Below, in pieces: positions 23,001 to 34,100 of a stretch of DNA of 64,000 bases. The DNA is from Daphnia carinata. Lineage: Eukaryota > Arthropoda > Branchiopoda > Diplostraca > Daphniidae. The notes beneath the pieces were generated by a model. It did not search any database. It was not told where the DNA came from and worked only from the letters and a program-made list of their open reading frames with translations. Every line of letters starts with the position of its first letter. Position 1 is the stretch's first letter. The stretch spans positions 1,984,001 through 2,048,000 of the forward strand of contig NC_081336.1 of the NCBI RefSeq assembly GCF_022539665.2, read 5' to 3'. Position numbers and translations under genes: made by a program.

Positions 23001-23464
23001 TGTAAGAGACAAAGGACTAAACATTTCCATTTGTCCTGACAAATTCGACTCGCATGTCAAAAGAAAAAAAAAAAAATTAAGATACACAACGAAATGGGAA
23101 AACCCGCTTTTGTTTCCATCTCATTCTGCTTGTTGCCTGAATCGATACAGAAATTGATGTGCGCATAAGTGACGGTGGGTTTTTTTTTTCTTATAAAAGA
23201 AGCCGAAACTCAGACTTGAGCTGCGCACTCCATTTATACTCGTTTGTGATCTAGTTATGCTAACGAGCATCTTCAATCCTTGTCCCTGATAAGTTGACAG
23301 TTTTCGTTACACAATTGTTAGTTTTTGTTTAATTTATTTCTGAAGTAATTCACTTTAAAAAGAAAAAAAAAAGAAAAGTAAATTGGTACGGACGCTAATG
23401 TCTCCCTGACAATTATGGAAATGCGATGCAGAACACACTTACCTGATGAAATCGTCGAGGACAT
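19977..23464 (-). CDS. lin-28: lin-28 RNA-binding protein (whole coding span, both first exons)
   Basis: Orthologue of LIN-28, a cytoplasmic/nucleolar RNA-binding protein that blocks let-7 maturation and regulates mRNA translation. With the proximal start: 22061-22046, 21932-21784, 20467-20295, 20233-20155, 20096-19977, 178 aa. Seen: a cold-shock domain at about residues 29-99 ([35 protein letters not shown], then VTGPGG), a basic linker, and two CCHC zinc knuckles ([15 protein letters not shown] and [14 protein letters not shown]) separated by MGPQPKR as in known LIN-28 proteins. The C-terminus is short and basic. The distal start at 23,464 replaces the first five residues. Size and domain order match the family. 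Confidence 0.95.
20155..20233 (-). CDS. lin-28: lin-28 coding exon (first zinc knuckle)
   Basis: Acceptor GTATCTCAG, donor CACCAG/GTAACG. Encodes [22 protein letters not shown] and the first Cys of knuckle 2. The preceding intron is 61 bases. Confidence 0.93.
20295..20467 (-). CDS. lin-28: lin-28 coding exon (second half of cold-shock domain)
   Basis: Acceptor TTTTGTTTAG, donor GATCAG/GTAGGC. Starts [11 protein letters not shown] directly after FVHQ of the previous exon and ends in the Lys-rich linker before the knuckles. Confidence 0.94.
20468..21783 (-). other. lin-28: lin-28 intron inside the cold-shock domain
   Basis: 1.3 kb, GT-AG, with T/C runs (for example a C17 then T11 run near 21,260) and no acceptable ORF. 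It interrupts the domain directly after FVHQ. Confidence 0.7.
21784..21932 (-). CDS. lin-28: lin-28 coding exon (first half of cold-shock domain)
   Basis: Acceptor TTTCGTTACAG, donor CATCAG/GTAAAC. Holds the RNP1-like KGWGFV and RNP2-like DIFVHQ cores. It needs one base from the upstream exon (G/AG for Glu), which both candidate first exons supply. Confidence 0.95.
22046..22061 (-). CDS. lin-28: lin-28 first coding exon, proximal (MESKG)
   Basis: ATG GAA TCT AAA GGA G then donor GTAATT, 113 bases upstream of the next exon and in the correct phase ([13 protein letters not shown]). No upstream ATG is seen in the immediate 5' flank. Confidence 0.65.
23443..23464 (-). CDS. lin-28: lin-28 alternative first coding exon, distal (MSSTISS)
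   Basis: ATG TCC TCG ACG ATT TCA TCA G with a strong donor GTAAGT and a good start context (ACAACATGT). It has the same phase as the proximal exon, giving [15 protein letters not shown] and a 180 aa protein. It would use a separate promoter 1.4 kb upstream. Confidence 0.5.
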
Positions 23465-24302
23465 GTTGTTCCTTGGCCGAAAGACGACGGATAACTGGAC
23501 TGGACAAGAGGTGAATATTTGGTCGACTGACTCCTTTTATTTGTCATCCCAAGCGAAAGAATTTGCTTACTGGGTTCGATTATGGACCTGTCGTAACAGT
23601 TTTGCTAGTAAGTGCGCGTTGCGTCATCATTGTTACACAAATGGGAAAACGTCTGTAGATATATATATATTTTTTTTTATTGAAATACGGAGAATAATCG
23701 AACAAGAAAACGAGAACTATGCGTTGGTTTGGCGGAGTGGAGGCGGTTTGTTGAGTAAATGGGGTGGGCTGGTCGATCCGGCGCAAGGAAGTTTTCTTTT
23801 GCTGCCGCTGTGGGTGTGTGACTCATTTCCGGTCTGTGCTTGAAACCTCCGCTCGGCTCCTGGTGTATAAGTGTGTGTGTGTGTATGGGCTTAAACCACA
23901 ACAGAGTTATAATAGCCTACGGGGGAATTCGTCAGCTTCTTTTCTTTTGGGTTCTAGCTCTCGGATTCATCCGGTCGGCACTCTTCTCATCAGTCTGCAG
24001 CCATCCGAGTAATAATGTGTGCATCCTTCGTTAAAAATTCGAAATAAATAATTAAAATCTATGGATGTGAACGTATGGTGAGGTATTTTTCAACGAGGTC
24101 ATGGACATCAAAAGGGAGAAAGAATTTATTTAATGCTTGCCTAGTCATCTCTTCAGTTTACTATCTATTATTCTGTTTTAAAAACCAGTTTGAAATGTTT
24201 TTGTTTATGAACCTCTTTCGCTTTTTTGTTTGTTTTAGATCAACGCCATCTGCCAGTCAGCATAACAACTTTATGCAAGATTCGCCTAGCGGGAAAACAA
24301 CA

Positions 24303-24497
24303 ATGACGATGTTTATGCTTATGCTAATTCATGTGTCGATGGGTTTGGGATTTCCAAATCGAGTCACATGTGTCCTAGGCTCTGATGGAAAAGGATGTAT
24401 TAACGCCTGCGACACGGCTGCCCATGCCGCCATGCAAACTCACTTTTTTGGGAGTGTGCATACCTGGCTGAGATGGGTGGCGACAAGACACACGTGA
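24303..24497 (+). CDS. candidate short secreted-like peptide, unrecognised
   Basis: 64 codons beginning MTMFMLMLIHVSMGLGFP, a hydrophobic Met-rich start resembling a signal peptide, followed by three cysteines. The stop TGA overlaps a canonical AATAAA (24,497-24,502). A strong acceptor (pyrimidine tract then TTGTTTGTTTTAG) ends at 24,238, as in a terminal exon. I know no homologue, and the N-terminus lacks the basic residue usual in signal peptides. Could be chance. Confidence 0.2.
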   Translation: MTMFMLMLIHVSMGLGFPNRVTCVLGSDGKGCINACDTAAHAAMQTHFFGSVHTWLRWVATRHT

Positions 24498-25213
24498 ATA
24501 AAACGATGATCGTGTGATTTCTTTGGCTTCTTCGTGGAAAATGCAACAGCACCAAAGCTTAGGTAGGTATTTAAAAAGATGCTGGGGTTTCTTAATAAAT
24601 TCAAAGACGTTTCTTTGTGGCCGTGACGGGCGTTGTTCAAGACGACGCCCTGTGATTTTCTCTTAGCTCTCTCTTGCTCTATCTGTATGCACATCCACTT
24701 CATCCACATGTTTTCATGTTTCGTTTAGTTTCCCTAACCATGTGCATCTGAAAAGCACTCTGTGTTACTCATTCGCACCTTGAACTCTTTCAGGGAGTCA
24801 GTTGGTGTTCGAGTGTTTCTCCTATTGCTCTTGTGCATCTGCCCATGAAAGGAAATGTTAACAGCAAAGCACACCGTAGCAGGAAATATAGGATTCCTGT
24901 TGCCACCAGGTTTTCTGTAGTTTCACTTGTAACATTGCCTTCGAAAACAAAAAACAAAAACCAAATCATGTTTGAAACATGAATTCTTCTCCACCACCTT
25001 ATGGTCCCTAATTTAATACGGCCATTCCTCACGTGTGATGACGTCCACCTTGTAACGATTTTGTATCTAGTAGAATCTATTTTCCTTTTCTGGTATCGTT
25101 AGATCATCCCATAATTATTCGAAATTCTTTCCCAAAATGCGTTAATGTAAAGGCATCGTGCTTCATTACTCACGATAGGTTTTCTTCCATTATCACACGT
25201 AAAGTGGACGAAG

Positions 25214-25245
25214 TCGGCTGCCTGCTTATACATGCAGGTAGCCGA
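25214..25245. repeat. 12-bp stem-loop
   Basis: TCGGCTGCCTGC and GCAGGTAGCCGA form a 12-pair stem (one G-U pair) around an eight-base loop. Too short for a canonical pre-miRNA. Confidence 0.4.
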
Positions 25246-26386
25246 GTCGACTCTTTTGAAGCTCTTCAGAACTTATTCCCAACTTGTTTTTCTTTTCTTT
25301 CGGTATGCACACATTTATACGCCATTGGGTGTGTAGTACGATGCAGACGAAAAACACGTCTTGTCTATATAAAGGAGTGGAAATTCGTGACCGGTCGGAA
25401 TGAGGTGATCTCCTTTCGTTCTCTGCACGTGAAAATCACGATAGCTGAAAAAAAGAAAAAGTACGACAAGATTTCTGTGCTCGTTATATTATGTAGTTAT
25501 CCATCCACTCAGCAAGAAAGGTATGATGTATACACGAAGCGTTTGGTCGTCTGCTATCGATCTGGGATTAATGGGAGATCCGACTGTGTTTGATATCGCA
25601 TGACGTACGAGAAATTCATTGAGAAAATACCTTTTGATAGGAGAAAGGTGATTCATTTGTCGTACAACTTTGTGTGCTTTCGTAATACAACAAGACAAAT
25701 ATAGTACACGTCGAGCTACAAGATAAAGAAGTACGAGGAACAAGAATTATATCAAAGAGTCAAGAAGGCAAAAAGTAATAGACGTGTGCTCAGCAGAGCG
25801 GACCGAACGCCGGCAGAAGTAGCGTAGAAGTAGATGGATGGCAGGTTTTGGTGTCCAGTTCTATGTTGTTGTAGCTAACATTTTCTTTTTTTCTTTTTTT
25901 TTTTTTAACTCTTATCTTAAAGCTTTTCTTTTTTCTTTCTCTATCTCTCCAGGGGGGAGGTGAGCAAACAACAAGGACCAGAAGCATCGCATTTCCCGGT
26001 GACGTGCAAAAAGACAGATGGAAACACACATACAACAATAGTAAGCATGTTTTTTTTTTTTTTGTTTCTTTCTCTTAAATAAGCTATTTTGTTTATTTTG
26101 TTATTGTCGACAAGAAAAGACATTGATGGACAGTCCAGTTGAACTCGAAAATTAGTCTTTATTTTGACCATTTTGCACAATTTTCTCATTTCGTCTCACT
26201 GTTCCGCCCCCCCCCCCCTCTCCCGCTATTTATTATTTTTTTTTTTTGTTTATCTTCAACGATGAAATTTATTAGAGAGCAAAAGACTTTTCATCCAGTC
26301 AGACTCTATCCAGCTGGTGATAGCGGAGGCGGTAGCCACTGTGACGTTATTGTGACTCTTTATGCGTAGACCCTTTTCCTTCTTCC

Positions 26387-26417
<31 letters not shown>

Positions 26418-26457
26418 AGAGGGGTGGGCTCTTTGGCTTTAAGGGCTGAGCTGGGGC

Positions 26458-26479
26458 TGTGTGTGTGTGTGTGTGTGTG
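26458..26479 (+). repeat. (TG)11 microsatellite
   Basis: Uninterrupted dinucleotide run. Confidence 0.9.
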
Positions 26480-28504
26480 CTATGCATTACCAGCCAAATA
26501 TTGACTTGTCTTGCCTAGGCTGCCGCTTCCGCACACTCTGATGAACGCGTCAGACGACGTTTATAATACAGCCGAGGACGACAGCAGGCAGGAATCCTTT
26601 ATAGCTTTAGCCCGTGTGCTGCTGCTGCTGCAAAGAGATCTCTCCTTTTTGCTCTTTGGGTTTTTGCGCGACAGTTTTACAAATAACCCCTCCCGTACAA
26701 CATTGCATTTGTTGGCCATCCAATTTTCAGGGCGGTTTCGTTTATTGTGCTCGCATTACGTTACGTCGTTTTCTTTAAGTCCCTTCTCCTCGATTTATCA
26801 CTTGAAATTGCCTCCTATCCCTCGCTTTAATTTTGGACGTTTGACTCGAACTGCGTCTATACCCAATTTTGGCTTTTCATTTTTTGATTTTTTTTTTTTT
26901 TTTTTTTTTTGCTGATGATGTTTTTCTTTTGAGCTGTCGTCGGGCTGTTTTTGTTGGCTCGGCCGTCCCATTGAACCTTGCAGAAAATCTTGGCCGCGCT
27001 CCTACAAAAGGGAATGTTTATCGATACACGCACGGCAGACGCACGTCAGTCTTTCCCGATTTGGTTCTCGTTCGTACGACTCCTACACACAACGAGCGGG
27101 AGGATAGCAATTTTATTTTTTATTTTATGATTATTAGCTTTTGTTGGCTCTTATTGTCGGTTAGTTTGGTGGGGGGGGGGGGACGAAAGAAGAGAAGACA
27201 AACGTAGATGGATTGGCGGGACCTCCCTCCGTTTTTCTTGTTCCATTCGGTGAACGTGATCGTATCGTAATTTTTTTTTTTTTTTTTTTTTTCAACGGGA
27301 AATTTTAAAAAGATTTTTTTTGGGGGGGGGGAATGAAATTTTTAAAAATGAGGCCTCGCTCTCTCTCCGTGTGCGTTCAGATTTGGACATCACAAAACCG
27401 AAAACATTTTTCGTTAACAAAATCCAATTGGGAGACACACACACGCACACACACACACACAAAAAAAAGGAACTCGTTTTCATCTTGTCTGTGGATTTGA
27501 TTTCATAAATTACAAATATGACTCACGGACAACGATACGTGATTAACATAACCAGTCCCTTTTTTTTTTCATGCTTATTTTCATTCAAATTTCTTTGGTT
27601 CGCTGTAAAAATCGTGCCTCATTTTCCAAGGCAATTTTTATTCAGCCTGATTATTAAACCAAACTCTTTAATTTGTTCGTTTTAAACAATCCCTGTTCCA
27701 ATTTGATTAATTATAACCTAAGCTAAATGACAGTTAACGGTAACAAGGATTTATAAGGAGCATGTTGATTTGAATATCGGTCAGTTAGCAGAAAAAGGTT
27801 TGAATGAAAACCGTTTTCACCTTTAAAAACATCCATGTTCTATTACGTAATGAACTCGCCGTCCCATCCGTTCTCACCTGGCCAAGTTACTTGCAATGTC
27901 GATCAAGATGGAAACCCAAACAAAAACGGGGGTCTCTACAAAACGTTTCGAATCCTTTTTTTGTTTTTCTTCCTATATCGTCCATAAATTGAAGAAAACA
28001 AAAGAAAAACGAGTGATAGAAAACGAGATGTATGGGTCTAGAGTGTGTGTGTGGGGTGTTTTCCGGTGGCGAAATCCCGCCTTGCTGCTCTGACGCCCCT
28101 CCCATCACCACCACCTCGTCTTGGACATGGCTCTCACTCTGTGTGTTTAGGTCTCTCTCTCTTGTGTTACTCTCACAGTTCTGCATACCTCCCAACATTC
28201 ACGCACGCAGCAGCACTGTATATGTACGGTGTGTCTCTTTCTCTCTTCCGATTTTCTTTTTTACGCCCTGCCCCCCCCCCCCTCTCCCTTCATCCCATCG
28301 CCGCCATCTCTGTTTCCAGCATCCCCAGCTTTCGCTGCTCCTGCGCCCTTGTTCTCCATTTTGCCTCAGTTTCACTCGGCGGAGGAAGGAAGGAAGGATC
28401 TGCTTTTTGGTTCGGTCGTCGGTAGCGGCGCTTTCGTCGTTTCTTTTTTTTTCTTTTTTAATACTTTCCTTATTTCTTTCTCCTCCCCATCCAACCAAAT
28501 ATCC

Positions 28505-28524
28505 CACACACACACACACACACA
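28505..28524 (+). repeat. (CA)10 microsatellite
   Basis: Uninterrupted dinucleotide run. Confidence 0.9.
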
Positions 28525-28699
28525 TTGCGTTTGTGCCGTTTGTCTCTGTTGTATGTGCGGTGTTGCGCTGTGCATACGGCGGGTCAGAAACACGCCGTTA
28601 CGAAAAAGAACAAAACTCTTTTATTTTTATTATTTTTTTTTTTTTTGGAGAACGAAAACACACAAATTGAGTGTCCCATCATCGACAGTTGAGTGCCGT

Positions 28700-29562
28700 T
28701 AGTCGAAGGTCCAATTGTTTTTCATTGGCCTACCGGACGAGGAGTTTTGGTTTTTAATTTGAAGTGGGCAAGACAACAGAGTGTGGAAGACGACAGCTTT
28801 AAACAATAACAGTGACCGTGAGTGTAATTGTTTTTCTTTTCTTTTTTTTTTTTTTTTTTTTGTGGAGTTCTTTCTCTCTCTGTCATCTTGTGTCGAGTGA
28901 ATTTGTTTGAGCGTTTTCATGACGATGATCGAGGTAGTTGGGGGAAAACGGGAGACACACAGTCGCCCAGATGAGTCCGTCCCTCGCGATTTTGATTGCA
29001 ATCATTCGATAATTGATTATTAGACAAACATGCCCTTTCTAATGTGGACATTCTTTCAAATCTTTGCTCAACAATTTTTGGCCGTGTTTCAACAGCGACT
29101 CTTATAATACAGACAAAAATGCGTGACGCATTTCCCCGATTTGATTAACTAATCTATTCCAATGAATCGCCAATCAATTTTCTTATTTGTCAACTAAAAA
29201 TCATATAATTGTGCAAAATTAAATATTTTTTTTTTATTTCTTTAAATTTCTCGTACAGGTTTTTGGGATTTGGAAGGCATCGCAGAGAGGCTGCGTGTGT
29301 GTGTGTCTGTGTGTGGATCGGTGCTTTCTCCCTACTACCCCCAGTGTGTGTGTGTGTGTCCCGGACCCTGCCGCCGCCTCCGAAAACTCCGCCAAAAGGG
29401 AGGGGGAGGAGGAGGAGAGGAAGAGAATGCGATCAATACGTCGTAGGCAAGACTGAGGAGAGAGAGAGAGAGAGAAGTTGTAGTGTAGTAGTTTCTGCTG
29501 CCGTGCTCATAAGGTCCCCCCCCCCTTTTCTCCCTACCAACAGCAGCAGCCTCTCTCTCTCT

Positions 29563-29607
<45 letters not shown>

Positions 29608-31036
29608 CGCCCCTTTTTGCTGGAAACTGCTGGACCACTCCCCAAACTCACGCAGCATACATTGCTACCGAAAAGGCTTGACTGCATTGAGGAATATTAT
29701 TGTAAATATTCCGAGAGCGAGGAATAAGAAAGGAAAAATACAAACCAAAAACGGACAGATGGAAACAAAAAAAAAGGTGACTGGGTGAACTGGAATTTGT
29801 GCGATCGTTCCTTAATTATTATTATTTTTTTGTTGTTGTTGGACGGAAAAAGAAAGGGAGGGAAATATCGGCCGTGTGTGTGTGTGTGTGTGGGGGCTGC
29901 TGCTGCTGGATTAAAAGCGGGGATGGGCGAAGCTGCATATTGTAAACGGCCGTCTGCATGGAGAGGCCAGCAAGAGAAGACAAGAGACGAACCGTGTGTA
30001 TGAAGGAGGCCGCCGGAAAAAGAAGAAACGTATCAGGACCTTTCTCTCAGCACCAGCAACCACCACTCCGCACCCGGCGCACCGTCACGTTCTTCCCGTG
30101 TGGGCGTCTCCGCTCTCTCGGCCGTCGCTGAAATTTTGTGTCTAAAACCGCGCAGCGGCAAGAAAAAAAAAAAAAATAATAATAACAAGCACAAATCTTT
30201 TTTTTTTTTTGGTTACATCGCTTAGTGTTTGTGCGTGCCAAAAAAAAAAGAAAACCCCGACGAAGAGCACAGGTTCCATCCATAGCGGACTGAAAAAAAC
30301 AAAAAAAAAAAAAAAAAAAAACGAAAATTGTTCAGTTTGCAGCTTTGTGCCGTGTGTTTTGCTTGTCTTTTTGCTCCGGTGTTTGTCAGTGCGAAAGGAA
30401 AACGGACGAAGAAGAAAAAAAAAAAAAAAAAGAACTGTGCGAGTCACGTGATGTGGAACCCCAGTCGACGGATCAATGACCAGCCATGAGCAAGGAGGAG
30501 CGGCAGAACTACTCCTTCCACTGTGTCGGACTGGAAGAGACGACGACACCCCATTGGAATCATTGATTTTTTTTTTTTCTCTTCTTCTTCTTCTTCTTCT
30601 TCTTTTTTTTCGGGGCTATATGCAACAACAACAACAACAAATGTTGTCTCTCTCCCTCTCTTCCTTTGAGCAATGAAAAAACAAGCAAATTCTATAATTC
30701 GATTTTAAATAAGAATTACGATTTTTTTTTTTGTTTAAAACCCTCTGGTTGTTGTTGTTGTTGTTGTTGGGCTTCGCAGCAGTGCTCCAGTTTGGAAAAG
30801 CATCAAGGACCAAAGCACCTATTCTACCTGTCCGTTACTTTGTGCGGGGGTGTGCGTGTGTGACTGGCAGGTGTGTTTTTTTTTTTTTTGAGTGGCGATA
30901 TACAATTGGTGATTTGAGAAGAAGAACACGCGGACATTGTCCCCCCCCTTCCCCTTCAAAAAAAAAACAAAAAAAAAAAAAAAAAAGTGCGTACAATCAA
31001 TTATCTCCGGAACGTGAAAATCAGGCGCGCAGCATA
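28700..31036 (+). promoter_or_regulatory. sif: probable promoter and 5'UTR region of sif
   Basis: Dense simple repeats: GT runs at about 29,297 and 29,347, a GA run at 29,458-29,475, a CT run at 29,550-29,565 leading into a T39 run, and GT again near 29,876. The GA/CT blocks are GAGA-factor-like, common at arthropod promoters. The frame is open upstream of the MGN start, but the family start is clearly ATG 31,037. I cannot place the transcription start. Confidence 0.4.
29566..29604 (+). repeat. T39 homopolymer
   Basis: Longest single-base run I noticed in the window, directly after a CT repeat. Length is prone to sequencing or assembly error. Confidence 0.9.
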
Positions 31037-31140
31037 ATGGGGAACCGTTTGAGCTCGTGCGGGCCGCTCATCCGCAAGGCCTACCGTCACGAGGACACGC
31101 CGTGGCAGAATTCGCGCAAAAGAGACGGACATTTGCTCAG
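31037..31140 (+). CDS. sif: sif exon 1 (myristoylation signal)
   Basis: [16 protein letters not shown] through GHLL; Gly2 and Ser6 fit the N-myristoylation motif. Donor CTCAG/GTAACA. Confidence 0.93.
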
Positions 31141-34100
31141 GTAACATTTACCATTTTATTTTTTGAAAAAAAATTTTGGTGGGGCGACAATTTAGACTTC
31201 CTTTCATTGTTTTCGAATTTTTGATTTGTGTCCCGGCATTCGTGTGTTGTACATCCGTAATAGGATGAAGAGTCAGCTGTTGTATAATGAACGGGGTGGT
31301 AGGGGGCTGTGATCCAACAGTGCCTCCTAACTATTATTATTTTTATTTTTATTTTTTATTTATTGGCGGGTCAGCTTGAAAAATCCGTCTATAGAAAAAT
31401 GGCCGGATGCCAGGTCCCCTCTCTCTCTCTCTCTCTCTTTAAACTGTTGATGCGACACGCACGCCAGACTTTACACGCGTGTAGACTAACCCGACCTCCC
31501 CCATCATGACGAGTCCCATATTGCTGGGGCTTGTCTCTCTCTCTCTCTTTGTTTTCGAAAACATGGGGTTTTCGAAGGTTTATATATAAGGTCTAAACCC
31601 TTGCCGTACTGTTGGTTTTTTTTTTTTTTTTTTTTTTTTAAACTCGAGTCTATACTGTAAATGTTATTTTTTTATGGGGGTGGGGTGTCTTTAGTGAGGT
31701 CTACGAGAATTTGTCGAAAGCTCACAAATTGGAACACGTTTTTTGAGGTGAACATCAAGAAAAGAAGAGGGAGTTGAAGATGAAAAGCAGCTAAAAGTCA
31801 CGTCTTTAAACTTAGTGGCTGAAATGTTTGGCGCGCCAATTTCGAACGTTTTGAAGTTGGCGCGTATCAGACAGTTAAAGTGCGTAATGGCCGTCGCTGT
31901 TCTGATTAGAAAAAAAAAAAAAAAAGTCTTAGCACAAAAGCGAGGAAGCGGCTGAAAGGGAAGGCTCGATCGCAACTTTAATTCTTTTGTTGGCGCAAAG
32001 AGACGATCTCTGAAAAATAGTCTGGAGAAAAGTACGAGTTCTTTTGTTTCTCTATTTCTCGCACTTTTCTTCTTTTTTTTTTTAACGTCCCATTGAAGCC
32101 CGCAATGAGAAATCAACGAATTGCTCCGCTTTACGGTACGAGAGTCTCTTTTGATCGCGGTCTCTTTCTGAATGGAATAAAAATGCAAATGCGTAGGGTC
32201 CCCCCCCCCCTCTTTTCTTTTAAATAGGAAATATTGCATCATTCTGAACACAAGTTCAAATGGATAATGCAAGAAACTAGGTGTCGGAATAGAATTGTAA
32301 CAATGTTCAAGATGAAATGGTGTCGAAAGAGAATCAAAAACACTGAACGAAGATGTATTGATTTACCATCGTCTTGATGCCTAGCCAAATATGGTCTCTT
32401 GTTTTCAATCGATATGATATTCTCTTTTTGAATTTTTTTTTTTTATCCTACTGGCAATATTGGGCGTATTCAAAATTGCCGCCCATCTTTTTTTTTTTTC
32501 TTTGGTTGTGTGCGTGTGTATTAAAAAAAAAACATTTTTTTTTTTTTTTCTTTAAACCGCACCCGGTTATAATTTCCATGCACACCTTAGAAGATAAACC
32601 GGTTTATCTTTTTGATTGTCGTATTTTTTATTTTTTTATTTGTAGGGTCCGAAAGAAACGTAAAACTTGTCATTGACCATATTCTCTCTCAATATCATCG
32701 TCATTTTTCTTAATTGAATTAACAAGCGAAAAATTTAGCCCTACCCTTCATTCGATCATTTTTCATTTAAAGTTTATTGAAAAATTTCCCTTCCTCATCA
32801 ATTTCAGTTTTTTTTTTTTTAAAGGCAACTCCGAACATTGCGCCAGTTTTAAAATATTTCATACAGAAAATTTAAAACATCCGTTTTTCTTTCCTTTTTT
32901 TTTCCTGCTCTTTTTTTTTTTCAAATCGAATTCAAAAGAGACTGTGAAACCGATATGAAATGCTTCTCCTTTTTTTTTTTTTTTTTTTTTTCTTCAGCGC
33001 ACCATTGACTCTATTTTCTGCGTGTTGTGTCATTCACTTCCCGTTTCAGACGGGGCCCGTGGATGTCGGAAACGTTTGGCCGGCTGACTGGCTATCTTTG
33101 GCCTTTTCACTTGGCAACCAATAGAAGAAACTTATTTCATTTATTTCTTTTTTTTTTTTTTTGCGGCGGGCAGGATCGATTGATTTGACGTTCCAAAATC
33201 TTTTTTTCAAACGGGAAAAAAAAAAATGTTCCATCAACATTTAACGCAATTTATCGTTTGATGCTTCTTTTTAGGTTGTGGGCGGAAGTGTTTCACGTGA
33301 GCACGAGCAGCGCCGGAACAGTCAGATGGCAGCAGATCTCTGAGGATCTGGTGCCCGTCAATATTTCCTGCATTCAGGATCAGCCCGACTACGTCTTTCA
33401 CATCACCGCCTACAATTCGCAGGTGGACAAGATCCTCGACGTCAGGCTCACCCAGCCAGGTCCGTACCCTTTCTTCCTATTATGAATATCCTTATCAATG
33501 TGTAACGAAATGAGTGAAAGGCTGGACGTGTGTGTGTGGGAGGGGTTCGTTCATCGACAAAGTCACCGATTGTTTGTCGCTTAATCAGCGAGGCCTTCCA
33601 ACGGTGTGTAGGATTTTGCGCCCACAGACGGACTTGTAATGAACCAATCATCACGCTGTTCCACGTAACAAACGACGCATTGATGCCACGGTTTTATCGT
33701 ACATAAAAATAAAATAGGCAGAGTTTGAGTACAAGATTGCACTTAAATACGTTTGCAGAGACAGACGTCCCTCCTCCCCCCACCGCTATTGCTTCCGTGC
33801 CGGTGTGTAGCATCCAATTAGGATTTGTTTTTGTTTTGCTTTGCAGCCGGAAAAGTTTTTTTTTTTTTGTTTTTGCATGTTACTGTTAGCGAAAAAAAAA
33901 AAAATAATGTTATGGAAACAAGGAGCTTTACGTGCCGTTGGCTGTTTCATAAACCCATCATGTGCGTGAGGATGCGCGTTATGTATTTGAGGGTTCAATT
34001 GCATGCTACACTGCAGCCGACAGAGGGCATGCCATCCAGCCAACATGTTTTGTCGTCGTGAAAATTCAATCCAAATGTTTTTTTTTTGATTTTTTTTTAT

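Larger units (their letters stand above)
23465..28700. other. intergenic region between divergent lin-28 and sif
   Basis: No recognised gene. From 23.85 to 25.85 kb long homopolymers are unusually scarce, so undetected exons or a non-coding RNA are possible; from 26 kb the usual T runs, poly-G and GT/CA repeats return. Notable items: candidate peptide ORF 24,303-24,497, hairpin 25,214-25,245, (TG)11 at 26,458-26,479, (CA)10 at 28,505-28,524. Confidence 0.5.

Noticed and set aside
23415-23843. 142-codon + strand ORF opposite the distal lin-28 exon
   Set aside because: Second half is simple sequence and the first half is explained by the minus-strand exon with its strong donor; no polyA or splice support.
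25204-25593. 129-codon ORF and a TATATAAAG at 25,366
   Set aside because: Begins with GTG, no homology, no coding signature; the TATA motif lies inside the ORF.
28032-28702. 212- and 157-codon + strand ORFs
   Set aside because: Translations of C/T- and GT-rich simple sequence; no start context, splice sites or recognisable composition.
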